Assembly (NCBI GenBank): GCA_046269235.1
Contig: JBJZOS010000010.1
Span: 1-64,000 of the forward strand
DNA length: 64,000 nt
Direction: 5' to 3'
From: Soonwooa sp032078105
GTDB taxonomy: Bacteria; Bacteroidota; Bacteroidia; Flavobacteriales; Weeksellaceae
This document shows, piece by piece, positions 32,410 through 42,072 of this stretch. Numbering within the stretch: the first letter of the stretch is position 1; every line of letters starts with the position of its first letter. A program made the translations under genes and the position numbers. The notes below the pieces were generated by a model. That model saw only the letters and a program-made list of their open reading frames with translations. It made no database searches and had not been told where the DNA came from.

Positions 32410-33701
32410 GTTTGATTTCTGTTCAAAAAAATAAATATTAAAACGCAAACCAAAAGCAACCACGTATAATAAGAATGACTGATGAGTTGGAGATAATCGA
32501 TTTTGTCTTTTCCAAAACTCATCAAGATTAATACTTGCGCACCGTACGGAATAATACCTTGGATAATGCAAGAAAAAATGTCTAGTACAGAAGCCATTTT
32601 TCGAGGTTCAAACTCATAATGCTCGGAAATTGGTTTTGCAACTTTTCCCGTTATCAAAATCGCAATCGTATTATTTGCAATACATGCGTCAACAAGGCTT
32701 ACCAAAACGCCCATTCCCAACATTGCAGAAAATCTCGATTTTATCGTTTTTAAGATTTTATTTAAAAGAAATCGTATACCACCCGCATATTCGATAATTC
32801 CTGCAAGACCTCCTGTCAGTAGAGATAACAAGAAGATCTCGGTCATCGACGTAAAACCATTGTAACTTTCCTTTGCAAAACTTAACAAGTCCATACTGTT
32901 ATTTGATAATCCAATAATCCCTGACATGATAACACCAATTAACAAAACAAAAAAAACATCAACGCCAGCGAAGGCCAATCCTATAACCAAAATATAAGGG
33001 ATCAAAAGATAAAAACTGCTGCCATGTGGTGCTAAATTTTGGACATCAGTCGCTTCCGAATTGTTAAAAAGTAGAATAAAAATCGTTATTAAAAATGCAG
33101 GCGCTGCAATCCAAAGATTAGTTCGGAATTTATCGGACATTTTACTTCCCAAAGATTGTGAAGCTGCAATCGTAGTATCAGAAATCACCGAAAGATTATC
33201 ACCTGACATCGCACCTGTCAATAGCGACGCTGCGATCAGGTTAACATCTGCACCACTTTTTGTCGCCAATTCGATCGCAATAGGACCAAGTGCTACAATG
33301 CTACCAACCGAAGTACCAGACGCCAATGATAAAAACGAAGCCAATATAAAAATACCAAGTGCTATATAGTTAACAGGAATATACTCTAAACCTAAATTTA
33401 CGATGGCATCAACACTTCCCAATGCTTTGGATACTGTGGAAAAAGCACCAGCCAAAAGATAAATAACGCACATTGTCAAGACATTTTTGTCACCCAAACC
33501 TTTCAGGAATTCGTCCATTTTTATTTTAAATGGAAGTTTTATGATTAGGAAAGCAGTTATAATTCCCAATGTCATGGCAATAGGAGAGGGTAAGGCATAA
33601 AAGTCGTTAAGATAAATTCCGGCTCCTAAAAAACTCAGGACAAATACTAAAAAAGGGATTAAGCTGATAAAGCTTTCGCGAGATTTATGTTCTGTTGTCA
33701 T
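32400..33701 (-). CDS. NhaC-family Na+/H+ antiporter
   Basis: 433-residue inner-membrane protein with about 11 hydrophobic helices. NhaC-type features include SGTSVGSIVALGPIA, LLTGAMSGDNLSVISDTTIAASQ and LVSLVDACIANNTIAILITG, the helix-break regions thought to bind Na. Starts with a short polar N terminus (TTEHKSRES). Exchanges Na for protons and may help at high salt or alkaline pH; a malate/lactate variant (MleN) cannot be excluded. Single gene, convergent with the GNAT gene. Confidence 0.85.
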   Translation of the reverse strand: MTTEHKSRESFISLIPFLVFVLSFLGAGIYLNDFYALPSPIAMTLGIITAFLIIKLPFKIKMDEFLKGLGDKNVLTMCVIYLLAGAFSTVSKALGSVDAIVNLGLEYIPVNYIALGIFILASFLSLASGTSVGSIVALGPIAIELATKSGADVNLIAASLLTGAMSGDNLSVISDTTIAASQSLGSKMSDKFRTNLWIAAPAFLITIFILLFNNSEATDVQNLAPHGSSFYLLIPYILVIGLAFAGVDVFFVLLIGVIMSGIIGLSNNSMDLLSFAKESYNGFTSMTEIFLLSLLTGGLAGIIEYAGGIRFLLNKILKTIKSRFSAMLGMGVLVSLVDACIANNTIAILITGKVAKPISEHYEFEPRKMASVLDIFSCIIQGIIPYGAQVLILMSFGKDKIDYLQLISHSYYTWLLLVCVLIFIFLNRNQTHK

Positions 33702-33715
33702 ACATCGTTATTTGG

Positions 33716-33813
33716 CGAAGTCAGCAGAAGATAGTTCAACATTTTTTCCAAAAATTGGCTTATCGTTTTAGCACCTTGCTTGCTTTGCAGGTTGCTACCT
33801 CTGCTGAGGTTCG
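33716..33813. repeat. Imperfect inverted repeat between recG and the antiporter gene
   Basis: CGAAG-TCAGCAGA (33716-33728) and TCTGCTGA-GGTTCG (33800-33813) are inverted with one or two mismatches, about 70 bases apart; the interior GCACCTTGCTTGCTTTGCAGGTTGC is itself partly palindromic. May be another dispersed intergenic element or a recombination remnant. Confidence 0.4.
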
Positions 33814-33862
33814 GGATAAAAGTGCAACAAAAATAGGTGTAAAAACTTAAAATACCAAATAG

Positions 33863-35950
33863 CTACGAAATCTTAGACCATTTGTTTTTGCCTTTATATT
33901 GTCGTACATAGAAGCTTTTCATGCTTTGATGATTGGGATGGACAAGAAGGGCATCTTTTTCTAAAAGTTGCTCTACAGCGAGTTTCGCAAGTTTTATAAT
34001 TTGAGAATCCGTCATCAAGTTTAATTTTTTAAAGTCAACAACGCCACTTTGTTGTGTTCCCAAAATATCGCCTGGGCCACGAAGTTCCATGTCAACTTCA
34101 GAGATTTTGAAACCGTCATTGGTTTCGCACATCGTTTTGATGCGTTTGCGACTTTCCGCAGAAAGTTTGTCAGATGTCATCAAGATACAATAACTCTGTT
34201 CGGCACCACGACCAACGCGGCCACGAAGCTGGTGAAGTTGAGAAAGTCCAAATCTTTCAGCACTTTCTATAACCATAACTGACGCATTTGGGACATTAAC
34301 GCCTACTTCGATAACAGTTGTTGCAACCATAATTTGTGCATTTCCCGAAGTAAAATATTGCATCGCTTGGTCTTTTTCGTCGGGTTTCATTCGTCCGTGA
34401 AGCATCGCAATATTGTAACTTTTGAAATGATTAAGTATGTGGTCAAAACCATCTTGTAAGTTTTTGTAGTCCAAAGTTTCGGATTCTTCGATTAATGGAT
34501 AAACGAAATAAACTTGGCGACCTTTCTTTAATTCTTCGTGACAGAAATTATAAACATAAGCGCGGTCTTTCTCGCGACGATGCGCGGTAACGATTGGTTT
34601 TCGGCCAACTGGCATTTCGTCGATAACTGACACATCGAGGTCAGAATAAAAACTCATGGCCAAGGTTCGTGGTATTGGCGTTGCGGTCATCACCAAAATA
34701 TGCGGTGGGATTTTATTCTTTGCCCAAAGCTTAGCACGCTGTGCCACGCCAAAGCGATGTTGCTCATCGATTATCACCAATCCTAAATTTTTGAATTGTA
34801 CGATGTCTTCCAATACGGCGTGCGTCCCAATCAAAATGGAAAGTTCGCCAGATAATAATTCTTTGTGAATAATTTTTCGTTCGGAAGTTTTGGTAGATCC
34901 TGTCAGTAATTTGACGCTAACATTGGTATCTTTTAATAAATCTTGAATAGAATTAAAATGTTGTTGCGCCAAAATTTCCGTTGGTGCCATCATACAACTT
35001 TGGAAGTTATTATCCATGGCAATTAACATGGTCAAAAGCGCAACCATCGTTTTGCCCGATCCAACATCGCCTTGCAACAAGCGATTCATTTGCGTGGACC
35101 GCTTCATGTCGGTTCGGATTTCTTTCAGAACGCGTTTTTGCGCGCCCGTCAAATCAAATGGTAAATTGTTATTGTAGAAATTATTAAAATAATCGCCAAC
35201 AATAGGGAAAGGATTTCCGATAGATTTGGTGTGTTGATGTAGTTTTTTTAAACCAAAACCTAACTGAAAAAAGAAAGCTTCCTCGAATTTTATTCTACGG
35301 TCAGCTTCTTGTGCCAACTGTGGATTTTGCGGAAAATGTATATTGTAAAACGCATCTAATCTTCCCAAAAGTTTTAAGGCTTTTATTAAATTTTGAGGGA
35401 GATTTTCATCGATTAATTGTGGAAGATTTTTAAGAATTTCATATATAACATTCTGAAACAGCTTATTATTAATGCCTCTTTTGGTGAGCTTTTCGCTGCT
35501 TGGATAGACCGGAAGTAATGTGCCCGAGATGGCTTTTGCTTCGTCTGTTTCTATTTCGGGATGTGGCATGGAAAAGCTATTGTTAAAAGCTTGTATTTTT
35601 CCAAAGATGAATAAGTCTTTATTGACTGGGATGCTTTCTTTCATCCATTTGCTGTATCGGAACCATACTAGATCTATTGTTCCTGTTTGGTCACGGAATT
35701 TTGCGCTTAGTCGTTTTCCTTTTGGTGAAACGACTTCTTGGATGTCTGTGATTTTTCCTCTTAACTGAATATCAAGTTCTAAACTTGGAGTAAGTTCTGA
35801 AACGCTATAGATTTTTGATTTGTCGATATAACGAATAGGGTAGAAGTTGATGAAATCTTCCAAATTCTGAATGCCCAAAACATTTTTGATAAGTTTGGCG
35901 CGTTCTGGTCCGATACCTTTTATAAATTCTATGGGCGTGTCTAGATGCAA
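33863..35950 (-). CDS. recG: ATP-dependent DNA helicase RecG
   Basis: 695 residues, normal length. Branch-migrating helicase that regresses stalled forks. The N-terminal wedge/OB domain (about 60-160, LRGKITDIQEVVSPKGKR) precedes the helicase core: Walker A LQGDVGSGKT, MAPTEILAQQH, DEQHRFG (motif II), VMTATPIPRT, and motif VI QLRGRVGRG. The C-terminal LRGPGDILGTQQSG is the RecG-specific part. Its upstream region contains the GC-rich repeat copy 2. Confidence 0.96.
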   Translation of the reverse strand: MHLDTPIEFIKGIGPERAKLIKNVLGIQNLEDFINFYPIRYIDKSKIYSVSELTPSLELDIQLRGKITDIQEVVSPKGKRLSAKFRDQTGTIDLVWFRYSKWMKESIPVNKDLFIFGKIQAFNNSFSMPHPEIETDEAKAISGTLLPVYPSSEKLTKRGINNKLFQNVIYEILKNLPQLIDENLPQNLIKALKLLGRLDAFYNIHFPQNPQLAQEADRRIKFEEAFFFQLGFGLKKLHQHTKSIGNPFPIVGDYFNNFYNNNLPFDLTGAQKRVLKEIRTDMKRSTQMNRLLQGDVGSGKTMVALLTMLIAMDNNFQSCMMAPTEILAQQHFNSIQDLLKDTNVSVKLLTGSTKTSERKIIHKELLSGELSILIGTHAVLEDIVQFKNLGLVIIDEQHRFGVAQRAKLWAKNKIPPHILVMTATPIPRTLAMSFYSDLDVSVIDEMPVGRKPIVTAHRREKDRAYVYNFCHEELKKGRQVYFVYPLIEESETLDYKNLQDGFDHILNHFKSYNIAMLHGRMKPDEKDQAMQYFTSGNAQIMVATTVIEVGVNVPNASVMVIESAERFGLSQLHQLRGRVGRGAEQSYCILMTSDKLSAESRKRIKTMCETNDGFKISEVDMELRGPGDILGTQQSGVVDFKKLNLMTDSQIIKLAKLAVEQLLEKDALLVHPNHQSMKSFYVRQYKGKNKWSKIS

Positions 35951-36029
35951 TGTTTTAACGAAAAATCAAGTGGCAATTTAAGCTTTTTTGAAGGGATTAA
36001 AAAATGAAATTGGATGACAAATTTTCTAC

Positions 36030-36136
36030 ACTAGCCCCGATGGAAGCGGCATCCTTTGTGGGGTGGCGCGAGGCGGCGGAGCGCTAGCGGAGCCGTCCGA
36101 GCGCCACATCGCAAAGATATAGCGGACAGCGGGTGT
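36030..36136 (+). repeat. GC-rich dispersed repeat, copy 2
   Basis: Between recG and a thioredoxin gene. Contains TGGAAGCGGCATCC at the left (36041-36054), a GC-rich centre with GAGGCGGCGGAGCG and GGAGCCGTCCGAGCG, and AAAGATATAGCGGACAGC at the right (36113-36130). The same three blocks in the same order appear on the minus strand at 12793-12936. The centre is roughly palindromic. It has no coding potential. Confidence 0.8.
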
Positions 36137-36181
36137 CAATTTTTTAATTATCACCAATTTTTCTTGCTCCTAAAAAAAAGA

Positions 36182-36206
36182 AAAACTTCAGAAATACTGA
36201 AGTTTT
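36182..36206 (-). terminator. Terminator of the thioredoxin-like gene
   Basis: AAAACTTCAG (36182-36191) pairs with CTGAAGTTTT (36197-36206) around 5 bases; on the minus strand T follows. It overlaps the stop codon (36205-36207). Confidence 0.85.
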
Positions 36207-36723
36207 AATCTTTTATTTTTGATTTGAATTTTCGTTGATAATCATCCCACTGTTGTCGAGTTGTGATGTTTTTGTAGTCCTGCGTACTAATCATCGAAAA
36301 GTAAGGTTCGACATCTTTTGCGGAAAGTGCACCCATAAGACTCGTAATTGGGGCGGCATGTTCATCCAAAAATACAATCGTTGGCACCGTCGAGATGTTC
36401 ATATACTTTGCGAAAGAATGCATTGTTGCTTTGTCCTTGTATTCGAAATTGCGGCCTCGAAAGTTGACTTTCTCTTTGCTGTCTGCAAAAAACTTAACTG
36501 CATAGAATTTGTCTGCAATCATTTTTGCGATAACAGGATTGTCAAAAGCGAATTTTTCCATCTTTTGACAAGGGTCACAGTGGTCATCTGTAAAAGCAAT
36601 GAAGATTTTTTTTGGTACTTTCTTTTGAGCTTCGAGCGCTTCGTTAATCGTTATCCAATGCACTTGTGCAAAAGAAAAATAAGACGACAACATGAAAAAT
36701 AGTGTAAAAAAAATCTTCATCAT
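36205..36723 (-). CDS. Periplasmic thioredoxin-like protein
   Basis: 172 residues with a signal peptide (1-20, ending FSFAQ). Thioredoxin fold with the redox motif CDPC (Cys49, Cys52) in FTDDHCDPCQKMEKF, and the cis-Pro in NISTVPTIVFLD. The layout resembles DsbD-gamma/SoxW-like proteins (thioredoxin_7 type). Two Met codons begin the frame; either may start. A C-terminal tail of about 25 charged residues follows. Reductant for exported proteins is inferred; single gene downstream of the first POT gene by 30 bases. Confidence 0.85.
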   Translation of the reverse strand: MMKIFFTLFFMLSSYFSFAQVHWITINEALEAQKKVPKKIFIAFTDDHCDPCQKMEKFAFDNPVIAKMIADKFYAVKFFADSKEKVNFRGRNFEYKDKATMHSFAKYMNISTVPTIVFLDEHAAPITSLMGALSAKDVEPYFSMISTQDYKNITTRQQWDDYQRKFKSKIKD

Positions 36724-36753
36724 AATTGCTATTTTATGAAGAAGCTCGACAGC

Positions 36754-38229
36754 TTATCTTACTTCTTGCATTAATTTTTTAACAATAGGAGATATCAAAA
36801 TTAATACCACACCGGCAATGAGCGCATAGAAACCTAGCATCTTGTAGCCTTCTGTATATGCGAGAAGTTTTGACATTAACGTGCCTCCTGTGTTGGCTTC
36901 AGACATTTCTGCTCCAATTTTCCCTGCAAAAAACTGTCCAAATGCACTTGCCAAAAACCACATTCCCATCATCATCCCAAATAGTTTTTTAGGAGAAAGT
37001 TTCGTAATGATTGACATCCCAATTGGTCCTAAACATAGTTCTCCAAATGTAATAACCAACCATGTGAATGTAAATAAATTAAGTGATGATTTTCCGTCAT
37101 CATTTGCAAAAAATCTTAATGAATAGAATAAAAAGAATCCTGCTGCAAGGAACAAAAATCCAATTCCGAATTTGATTATGGTATTAGGTTCTAGTTTTTT
37201 CTTGGCTAACCAAACCCAAAGTAACCCAACTAATGGGCTGAAGATAATGATGAAAAATGAGTTAGAACTATTATTGATAATATTCGGGTCGATATTGAAA
37301 AATAATAAATTCGTACTTAAGTTATCTTTTGCAAACAAAGATAATGAGCCACCACTTTGTTCATATATTGCATTGAAAATTAAATACATAACAATGAAAA
37401 TGAACGCTGCTATTACTTTTTTACGATAACTATTATCTAGTTTTGAAATTTCGTAACCTAAATAGATAAGGGCGATAGTACCAATCCCATACATGAAATA
37501 GTCTGTGAAATTGCTGCTGTGAATTAAGAAATAAATGATTGGTAACATGATAATTGCCCCAACAATAACCATCAATTCTTTACGAGTTCTAACAGGTTTG
37601 GTATCTTTTTCTAAAGGAGAATTTCCAATTGGATCAATGGTTTTTCTGATTACGAAATAGGTAATCAAACCAATAATCATAACAATTGCTGCGGCTAAGA
37701 AACATAAACTCCAAGAGTAATATTTTCCTAAATACACACATAAAGCACCACCTAGTAGTCCTCCAATATTAATCCCCGCATAGAACATCCCATAACCAGC
37801 ATCTCTTCGTACATCATCTTCTTTATATAGCTCTCCTACCATGGAAGATATATTGGGCTTGAAAAATCCTGTACCAACAATAGAGCACGTTATCCCAAAA
37901 TAGAACAAGTCATGGGGGTTATAGGCAATGATTAAATTTCCGATGGCCATAATAATTCCTCCAAAGACCAAGGATTTTTTGAATCCCAGAATTTTATCAG
38001 CGAAGATTCCCCCAATAAAGGTGAATGCATAGATAAACGCTTGGATAGTGCCATATTTTAGATTAGCATCTTTTTCAAAAAGGCCTAATTGATCGGTCAT
38101 GAAAATTACCAACACCCCACGCATACCGTAAAAACAGAAGCGTTCCCACATTTCTATTGTAAAAAGATACCAAAGTTGTTTTGGATATTTGCCTTTAAAA
38201 TTTTGAATTTCTTGTAATGTTAAACTCAT
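36754..38229 (-). CDS. POT-family peptide transporter 1
   Basis: 491-residue proton-coupled di-/tripeptide importer of the major facilitator type with about 12-14 helices. The POT motif ExxER is intact in EMWERFCFYGMR (27-38), followed by GFFKPNISSMVG and DAGYGMFYAGINIGGLLG in the N-half, as in all POTs, and GELCLGPIGMSIITKLSP in the C-half. The shortest of three successive POT genes and lies nearest the thioredoxin gene. Each has its own leader, and terminators lie between them, so they are probably separate units. Confidence 0.93.
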   Translation of the reverse strand: MSLTLQEIQNFKGKYPKQLWYLFTIEMWERFCFYGMRGVLVIFMTDQLGLFEKDANLKYGTIQAFIYAFTFIGGIFADKILGFKKSLVFGGIIMAIGNLIIAYNPHDLFYFGITCSIVGTGFFKPNISSMVGELYKEDDVRRDAGYGMFYAGINIGGLLGGALCVYLGKYYSWSLCFLAAAIVMIIGLITYFVIRKTIDPIGNSPLEKDTKPVRTRKELMVIVGAIIMLPIIYFLIHSSNFTDYFMYGIGTIALIYLGYEISKLDNSYRKKVIAAFIFIVMYLIFNAIYEQSGGSLSLFAKDNLSTNLLFFNIDPNIINNSSNSFFIIIFSPLVGLLWVWLAKKKLEPNTIIKFGIGFLFLAAGFFLFYSLRFFANDDGKSSLNLFTFTWLVITFGELCLGPIGMSIITKLSPKKLFGMMMGMWFLASAFGQFFAGKIGAEMSEANTGGTLMSKLLAYTEGYKMLGFYALIAGVVLILISPIVKKLMQEVR

Positions 38230-38294
38230 TTAAATAGTGAATTAAATTAATCCCAGTAAGTAGTTTTGTAAAAAACTATCAAGCGAATGTACGA

Positions 38295-38322
38295 AAAAAC
38301 CTCAGATTGCTCAGAGGTTTTT
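38295..38322 (-). terminator. Terminator of POT gene 2
   Basis: AAAAACCTC (38295-38303) pairs with GAGGTTTTT (38314-38322); T-rich on the minus strand. Lies 22 bases past the stop of the gene at 38344. Confidence 0.8.
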
Positions 38323-38343
38323 AATATTTATTTATGACGAAAA

Positions 38344-40056
38344 TTAGTTCACATCATGCATCATTTTCTTTAATTTAGGAGAAATAATTGCCAATAAAAT
38401 ACCTGCTATACCACAAAGAATAACAAATACCATAAAGAATTCATATAGATTATGGATTTCGAATCCTGCGAATGTCGGATACTCTGTTGATAAATGCATT
38501 TCTTTAAATTTGGCAGCTTGCTCTGGTGTTAATGTTATTTTCTTATCTAAGACATCTTGTAAGTTAACTCCAATTTTTTCTTGTGCCATTTTATACTTGT
38601 CTCCGGTTGCCGGAAGTATTGCTCCTAATGTACCTGCTAAAGCATAACCAGCAGCATTGGAAATGAAGAATACGCCGTAAAGTAATGATGCGAATCTTTT
38701 TGGAGATAGCTTTCCTACCAAAGATAAACCAATTGGAGAAAGACAAAGCTCACCACACGTTTGGATGAAATATAATAATACTAACCATTTGATAGCAAGT
38801 AATCCGTCGTTACCTAAGTCTTTCACATTATGCGCAATGATGAAATAACTTACCGCGATCAAGATAAGTCCCATCGCTTGTTTCAGTGGAGATACAGGTT
38901 CTTTACCTTTAGCTCTCAATTTGTCCCAAAGGATACTGAACGGTACAGCAAGCATTACAACGAAAATCCCATTAAAGATTTGTACCATCGATGCCGGCAT
39001 TTGCCATCCGAATAAAAATGTTCTATCTGTTTGGTTATCAGCGATGAATGTTAGTGAAGATCCTGCCTGCTCGAACGCTGCCCAGAAGAAGATAATAAAG
39101 AACGAAACAATGTAGATTACTAAAATTCTTTGCGTTTCAACTTTAGTTAAAGCCTTATCTAAAAGGATAAGAATTGCTAAAGAAATTCCCGAAGAATAAA
39201 TAATTGGGTAGATGATCCCTTTTACTAACGTACCAATTTCAAATTTTGAAAACCATATTTCATCAACCGATAGATATCTAAAAGTGAAGAATAATACGAT
39301 GAATAGCACTAAAGATCCTAATAAAGCACTAGTAGAAAATTTAGCAGCCTCATGACCTTCTTCTTTGGCAGCTGATTTTTTTGGTAAATCACCAATAGGT
39401 CTTCCTTGCGGATCAACAACATATTTATTTTTAAGAACGATAAATGTAATTGTTCCTAAAACCATTGCGATACCAGCAACTAGATAACCCCATTTGAAAG
39501 CGTGTACATCTCTCTGTCCGTCAACAACAACGTCTGCAATAAGTGGTACAAAATATTGGCTTAATAAGGCACCAATGTTAATACCCATGTAGAATATGGT
39601 GAAAGCTGAGTCTAGTTTGCTTTTTTCTTGCGCAGGATAAAGGCTACCAACCATTGATGATATGTTTGGCTTAAAAAATCCATTCCCAAAAACAATAATT
39701 AATAAGCCTATCCAGAAAAGCATTTTTGAAGTCTCTAGAGCACTATCAAAAGTTATAGCACTATAGAATAAAAGAAACTGTCCAATGGCCATTAAGCTTC
39801 CTCCAAGAATAATACAATAACGATTTCCTAGATACTTATCTGCAATAAAACCTCCTAATAAAGGTGTTAGATAACATAATGCTAAAAATCCACCGTAGAT
39901 AATAGAAGCATTCGATTCTCCTAACATTAAGGAGTTAACCATAAACAAGGTTAAAATTGCACGCATTCCGTAGAAATTAAAACGCTCCCACATTTCTGTG
40001 CTAAATAAAACCCACAGCCCCTTAGGATGCCTTTCTTTGGTCTGTACTGTATTCAT
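38344..40056 (-). CDS. POT-family peptide transporter 2
   Basis: 570 residues. ExxER motif in EMWERFNFYGMR (20-31), GFFKPNISSMVGSLY, SAFTIFYMGINIGALLSQ and GELCLSPIGLSLVGKLSP mark a POT importer. A cytoplasmic linker of about 30 charged residues (around 220-245, KKSAAKEEGHEAAK) and a longer C-terminal part with a polar segment (around 510-540, DKKITLTPEQAAKFKEM) distinguish it from transporter 1. A -7 box TATATTTG lies at 40090-40097 on the minus strand. Specificity cannot be read from the sequence. Confidence 0.93.
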   Translation of the reverse strand: MNTVQTKERHPKGLWVLFSTEMWERFNFYGMRAILTLFMVNSLMLGESNASIIYGGFLALCYLTPLLGGFIADKYLGNRYCIILGGSLMAIGQFLLFYSAITFDSALETSKMLFWIGLLIIVFGNGFFKPNISSMVGSLYPAQEKSKLDSAFTIFYMGINIGALLSQYFVPLIADVVVDGQRDVHAFKWGYLVAGIAMVLGTITFIVLKNKYVVDPQGRPIGDLPKKSAAKEEGHEAAKFSTSALLGSLVLFIVLFFTFRYLSVDEIWFSKFEIGTLVKGIIYPIIYSSGISLAILILLDKALTKVETQRILVIYIVSFFIIFFWAAFEQAGSSLTFIADNQTDRTFLFGWQMPASMVQIFNGIFVVMLAVPFSILWDKLRAKGKEPVSPLKQAMGLILIAVSYFIIAHNVKDLGNDGLLAIKWLVLLYFIQTCGELCLSPIGLSLVGKLSPKRFASLLYGVFFISNAAGYALAGTLGAILPATGDKYKMAQEKIGVNLQDVLDKKITLTPEQAAKFKEMHLSTEYPTFAGFEIHNLYEFFMVFVILCGIAGILLAIISPKLKKMMHDVN

Positions 40057-40089
40057 ATTTTTTTATTGTTAAATTTTTGTTAAGACTCA

Positions 40090-40097
40090 CAAATATA
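40090..40097 (-). promoter_or_regulatory. -7 box (TATATTTG) for POT gene 2
   Basis: Perfect TAnnTTTG on the minus strand, 33 bases before the ATG at 40056. No TTG lies at the -33 position. Confidence 0.5.
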
Positions 40098-40195
40098 GTT
40101 TTTTTTTGAAAGTGGCATGAAGATAATCATAAAAAGATGCTTTTTTTTGATTTCTTTCAAAATTTTGTTCCTTTGTTGAATAGTTTTAAACAAGA

Positions 40196-40223
40196 AAAAT
40201 CTCCACATTGCTGTAGAGATTTT
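40196..40223 (-). terminator. Terminator of POT gene 3
   Basis: AAAATCTC (40196-40203) pairs with GAGATTTT (40216-40223), with a further ACA/TGT pair inside; located 20 bases past the stop at 40243. Confidence 0.8.
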
Positions 40224-40242
40224 AGTATTGATTGTCAAAAGA

Positions 40243-41913
40243 TTAGTGTCCTTTTTCTTTCATGATTTTGTTAAGACGTTTTAACATCGAGAGTCCTAAT
40301 AAGGTTGCAAAAATTAGTAATGCAAAGTTCACTAAAAAGTAGTTGGCTTTGTTCTCATAACTATACCAAGTGCTTGCTAAGATCCCCGAAAGCTTGTTTC
40401 CGACAGAGTTTGCAAGGAAAAAACCTCCCATCATTAAAGCTGTTAATCTTGCAGGTGACAATTTAGAAACGAAGGATAATCCCATAGGAGAAAGGCATAA
40501 TTCGCCAACAGTAATAACACCATACGATGCAAAGAGCCAAAGTGCAGAGACTTTTACAAGGCCATTTTGTCCAGCATATACAGCGCCTACCATAACCAAA
40601 CACGATAACGCAGAAATGAAAAGTCCTAAAACAATTTTAGATGGCGTCAGCGGTTCTTTTCCTTTTCGACGAAGTATCGCCCAGAAGGCTACAACGACAG
40701 GCGTTAATGCAATGACCCAAAATGGATTGATCGATTGGAATAGCTCTGTGTTGTAAAGAAATACATTCTTGTCATTTTTGGCGTCAAGTTTGGCTTTCTC
40801 ATCGGAAGAAATGTTACGGAAATAAATATCTTTTCCTTGTTCTTTTAATGCTGAACCATCTTCAGCCTTTTGCGATCGGAATTGATCATCGTATACGTTA
40901 ACCTCTTTAGTTTCGTAACTTTTTTCTTCAACTAAAAATAAAGCGGCTAAAGGTTTTTCTACAGATTCTGATACTGAACGATCTGTGTAATAATTGGCCC
41001 ATCGTGTTAAGGCGGTTCCGTTTTGTTTAAAAACTGCCCAAAAGAACATACTGACCAAAAATATAGATAACAATGCTCCGATTGATGGTTTCTCAAGTGG
41101 ATTGGCTTTAAGATAAAGCGAAACATAAAAGTAGATAACAGGGATACAAGCAAAAATAAATGCATCTGTATTGGTGCTACCAAAAATATTACTTCCGAAG
41201 ATCATTGTCGGTAAAAACCAACCAATAACACCAGCGATAATCGCAGGGCCAAAAACTTTTAAAAGAATTTCTGAAAGCTTTGTATCGCCTTCTTGTACAG
41301 GCTTCATCTGTGCTGCATGTAGGTAATGTTTTCTACCAATGGTAAAAATAATAAGACCTAGCAACATCCCAATACCTGCCGTGATAAAGGCTTCGCCCCA
41401 ACCGAATTTGTTTCGCATAAAAGCTGCGATAATGTTACAGATAAAAGCTCCAATATTAATTCCCATGTAGAAAATATTGTAGCCAGAATCTTTGTTTGCT
41501 TTATAAGGTTCTTCCGAATAGAGATTACCTAAAAGAGTGGAAATAGTCGGTTTGAAGAAGCCATTTCCGATAATAATTAAGGCTAAAGAAGTGTAAAATA
41601 ATGGTTTGTCTGTGAATACACCTAAGCCAATGTATCCAGCAGCCATTAAGATTCCGCCAAGATAGATGGATTTAATATAACCTAAAATTCTGTCAGCCAA
41701 AAAACCTCCGATAAAAGGTGTTAAATAAGTTAATGCGATAAAAGTTCCAAAAATATCATCTGCATCTTTATCAGGAAAACCAAGTCCGCCACCAATACCT
41801 TGCGGCTCGATGAGATACAAAACAAAAATTCCCAATATCAAATAGTAGCCAAATCGCTCCCACATTTCGGTAAAGAAAAGATAAGGAAGCCCTTTAGGAT
41901 GCTTGCTTTTCAT
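40243..41913 (-). CDS. POT-family peptide transporter 3 (with long extracytoplasmic insert)
   Basis: 556 residues. ExxER in EMWERFGYYLIL (16-27), GFFKPTISTLLGNLY, SGYNIFYMGINIGAF and GELCLSPMGLSFVSKLSP identify a POT. Unlike the other two it has a hydrophilic insert of about 75 residues (roughly 315-390, including VNVYDDQFRSQKAEDG and ISSDEKAKLDAKND) between helices in the middle of the protein. A -7 box TATTTTTG lies at 41936-41943 on the minus strand. First of the three POT genes in the direction of transcription. Confidence 0.93.
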   Translation of the reverse strand: MKSKHPKGLPYLFFTEMWERFGYYLILGIFVLYLIEPQGIGGGLGFPDKDADDIFGTFIALTYLTPFIGGFLADRILGYIKSIYLGGILMAAGYIGLGVFTDKPLFYTSLALIIIGNGFFKPTISTLLGNLYSEEPYKANKDSGYNIFYMGINIGAFICNIIAAFMRNKFGWGEAFITAGIGMLLGLIIFTIGRKHYLHAAQMKPVQEGDTKLSEILLKVFGPAIIAGVIGWFLPTMIFGSNIFGSTNTDAFIFACIPVIYFYVSLYLKANPLEKPSIGALLSIFLVSMFFWAVFKQNGTALTRWANYYTDRSVSESVEKPLAALFLVEEKSYETKEVNVYDDQFRSQKAEDGSALKEQGKDIYFRNISSDEKAKLDAKNDKNVFLYNTELFQSINPFWVIALTPVVVAFWAILRRKGKEPLTPSKIVLGLFISALSCLVMVGAVYAGQNGLVKVSALWLFASYGVITVGELCLSPMGLSFVSKLSPARLTALMMGGFFLANSVGNKLSGILASTWYSYENKANYFLVNFALLIFATLLGLSMLKRLNKIMKEKGH

Positions 41914-42017
41914 AATTTTATTTTTTCAAATTGGACAAAAATAAGATTTTTATTCGATAGATAATGTATATATTAACTTCAAATTTAATTTTGTTTAACA
42001 ATTAGTTTAAAGTAAAA

Positions 42018-42043
42018 ACAGCTTCCAAGTCGTTGAAAGCTGT
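42018..42043 (-). terminator. Terminator of the gene at 42073
   Basis: ACAGCTT (42018-42024) pairs with AAGCTGT (42037-42043), with T-rich sequence after it on the minus strand. A weaker GGAA-type pairing may extend the stem. Confidence 0.65.
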
Positions 42044-42072
42044 CTGTTTTGTAAATTATTAATCCTAAGTTG

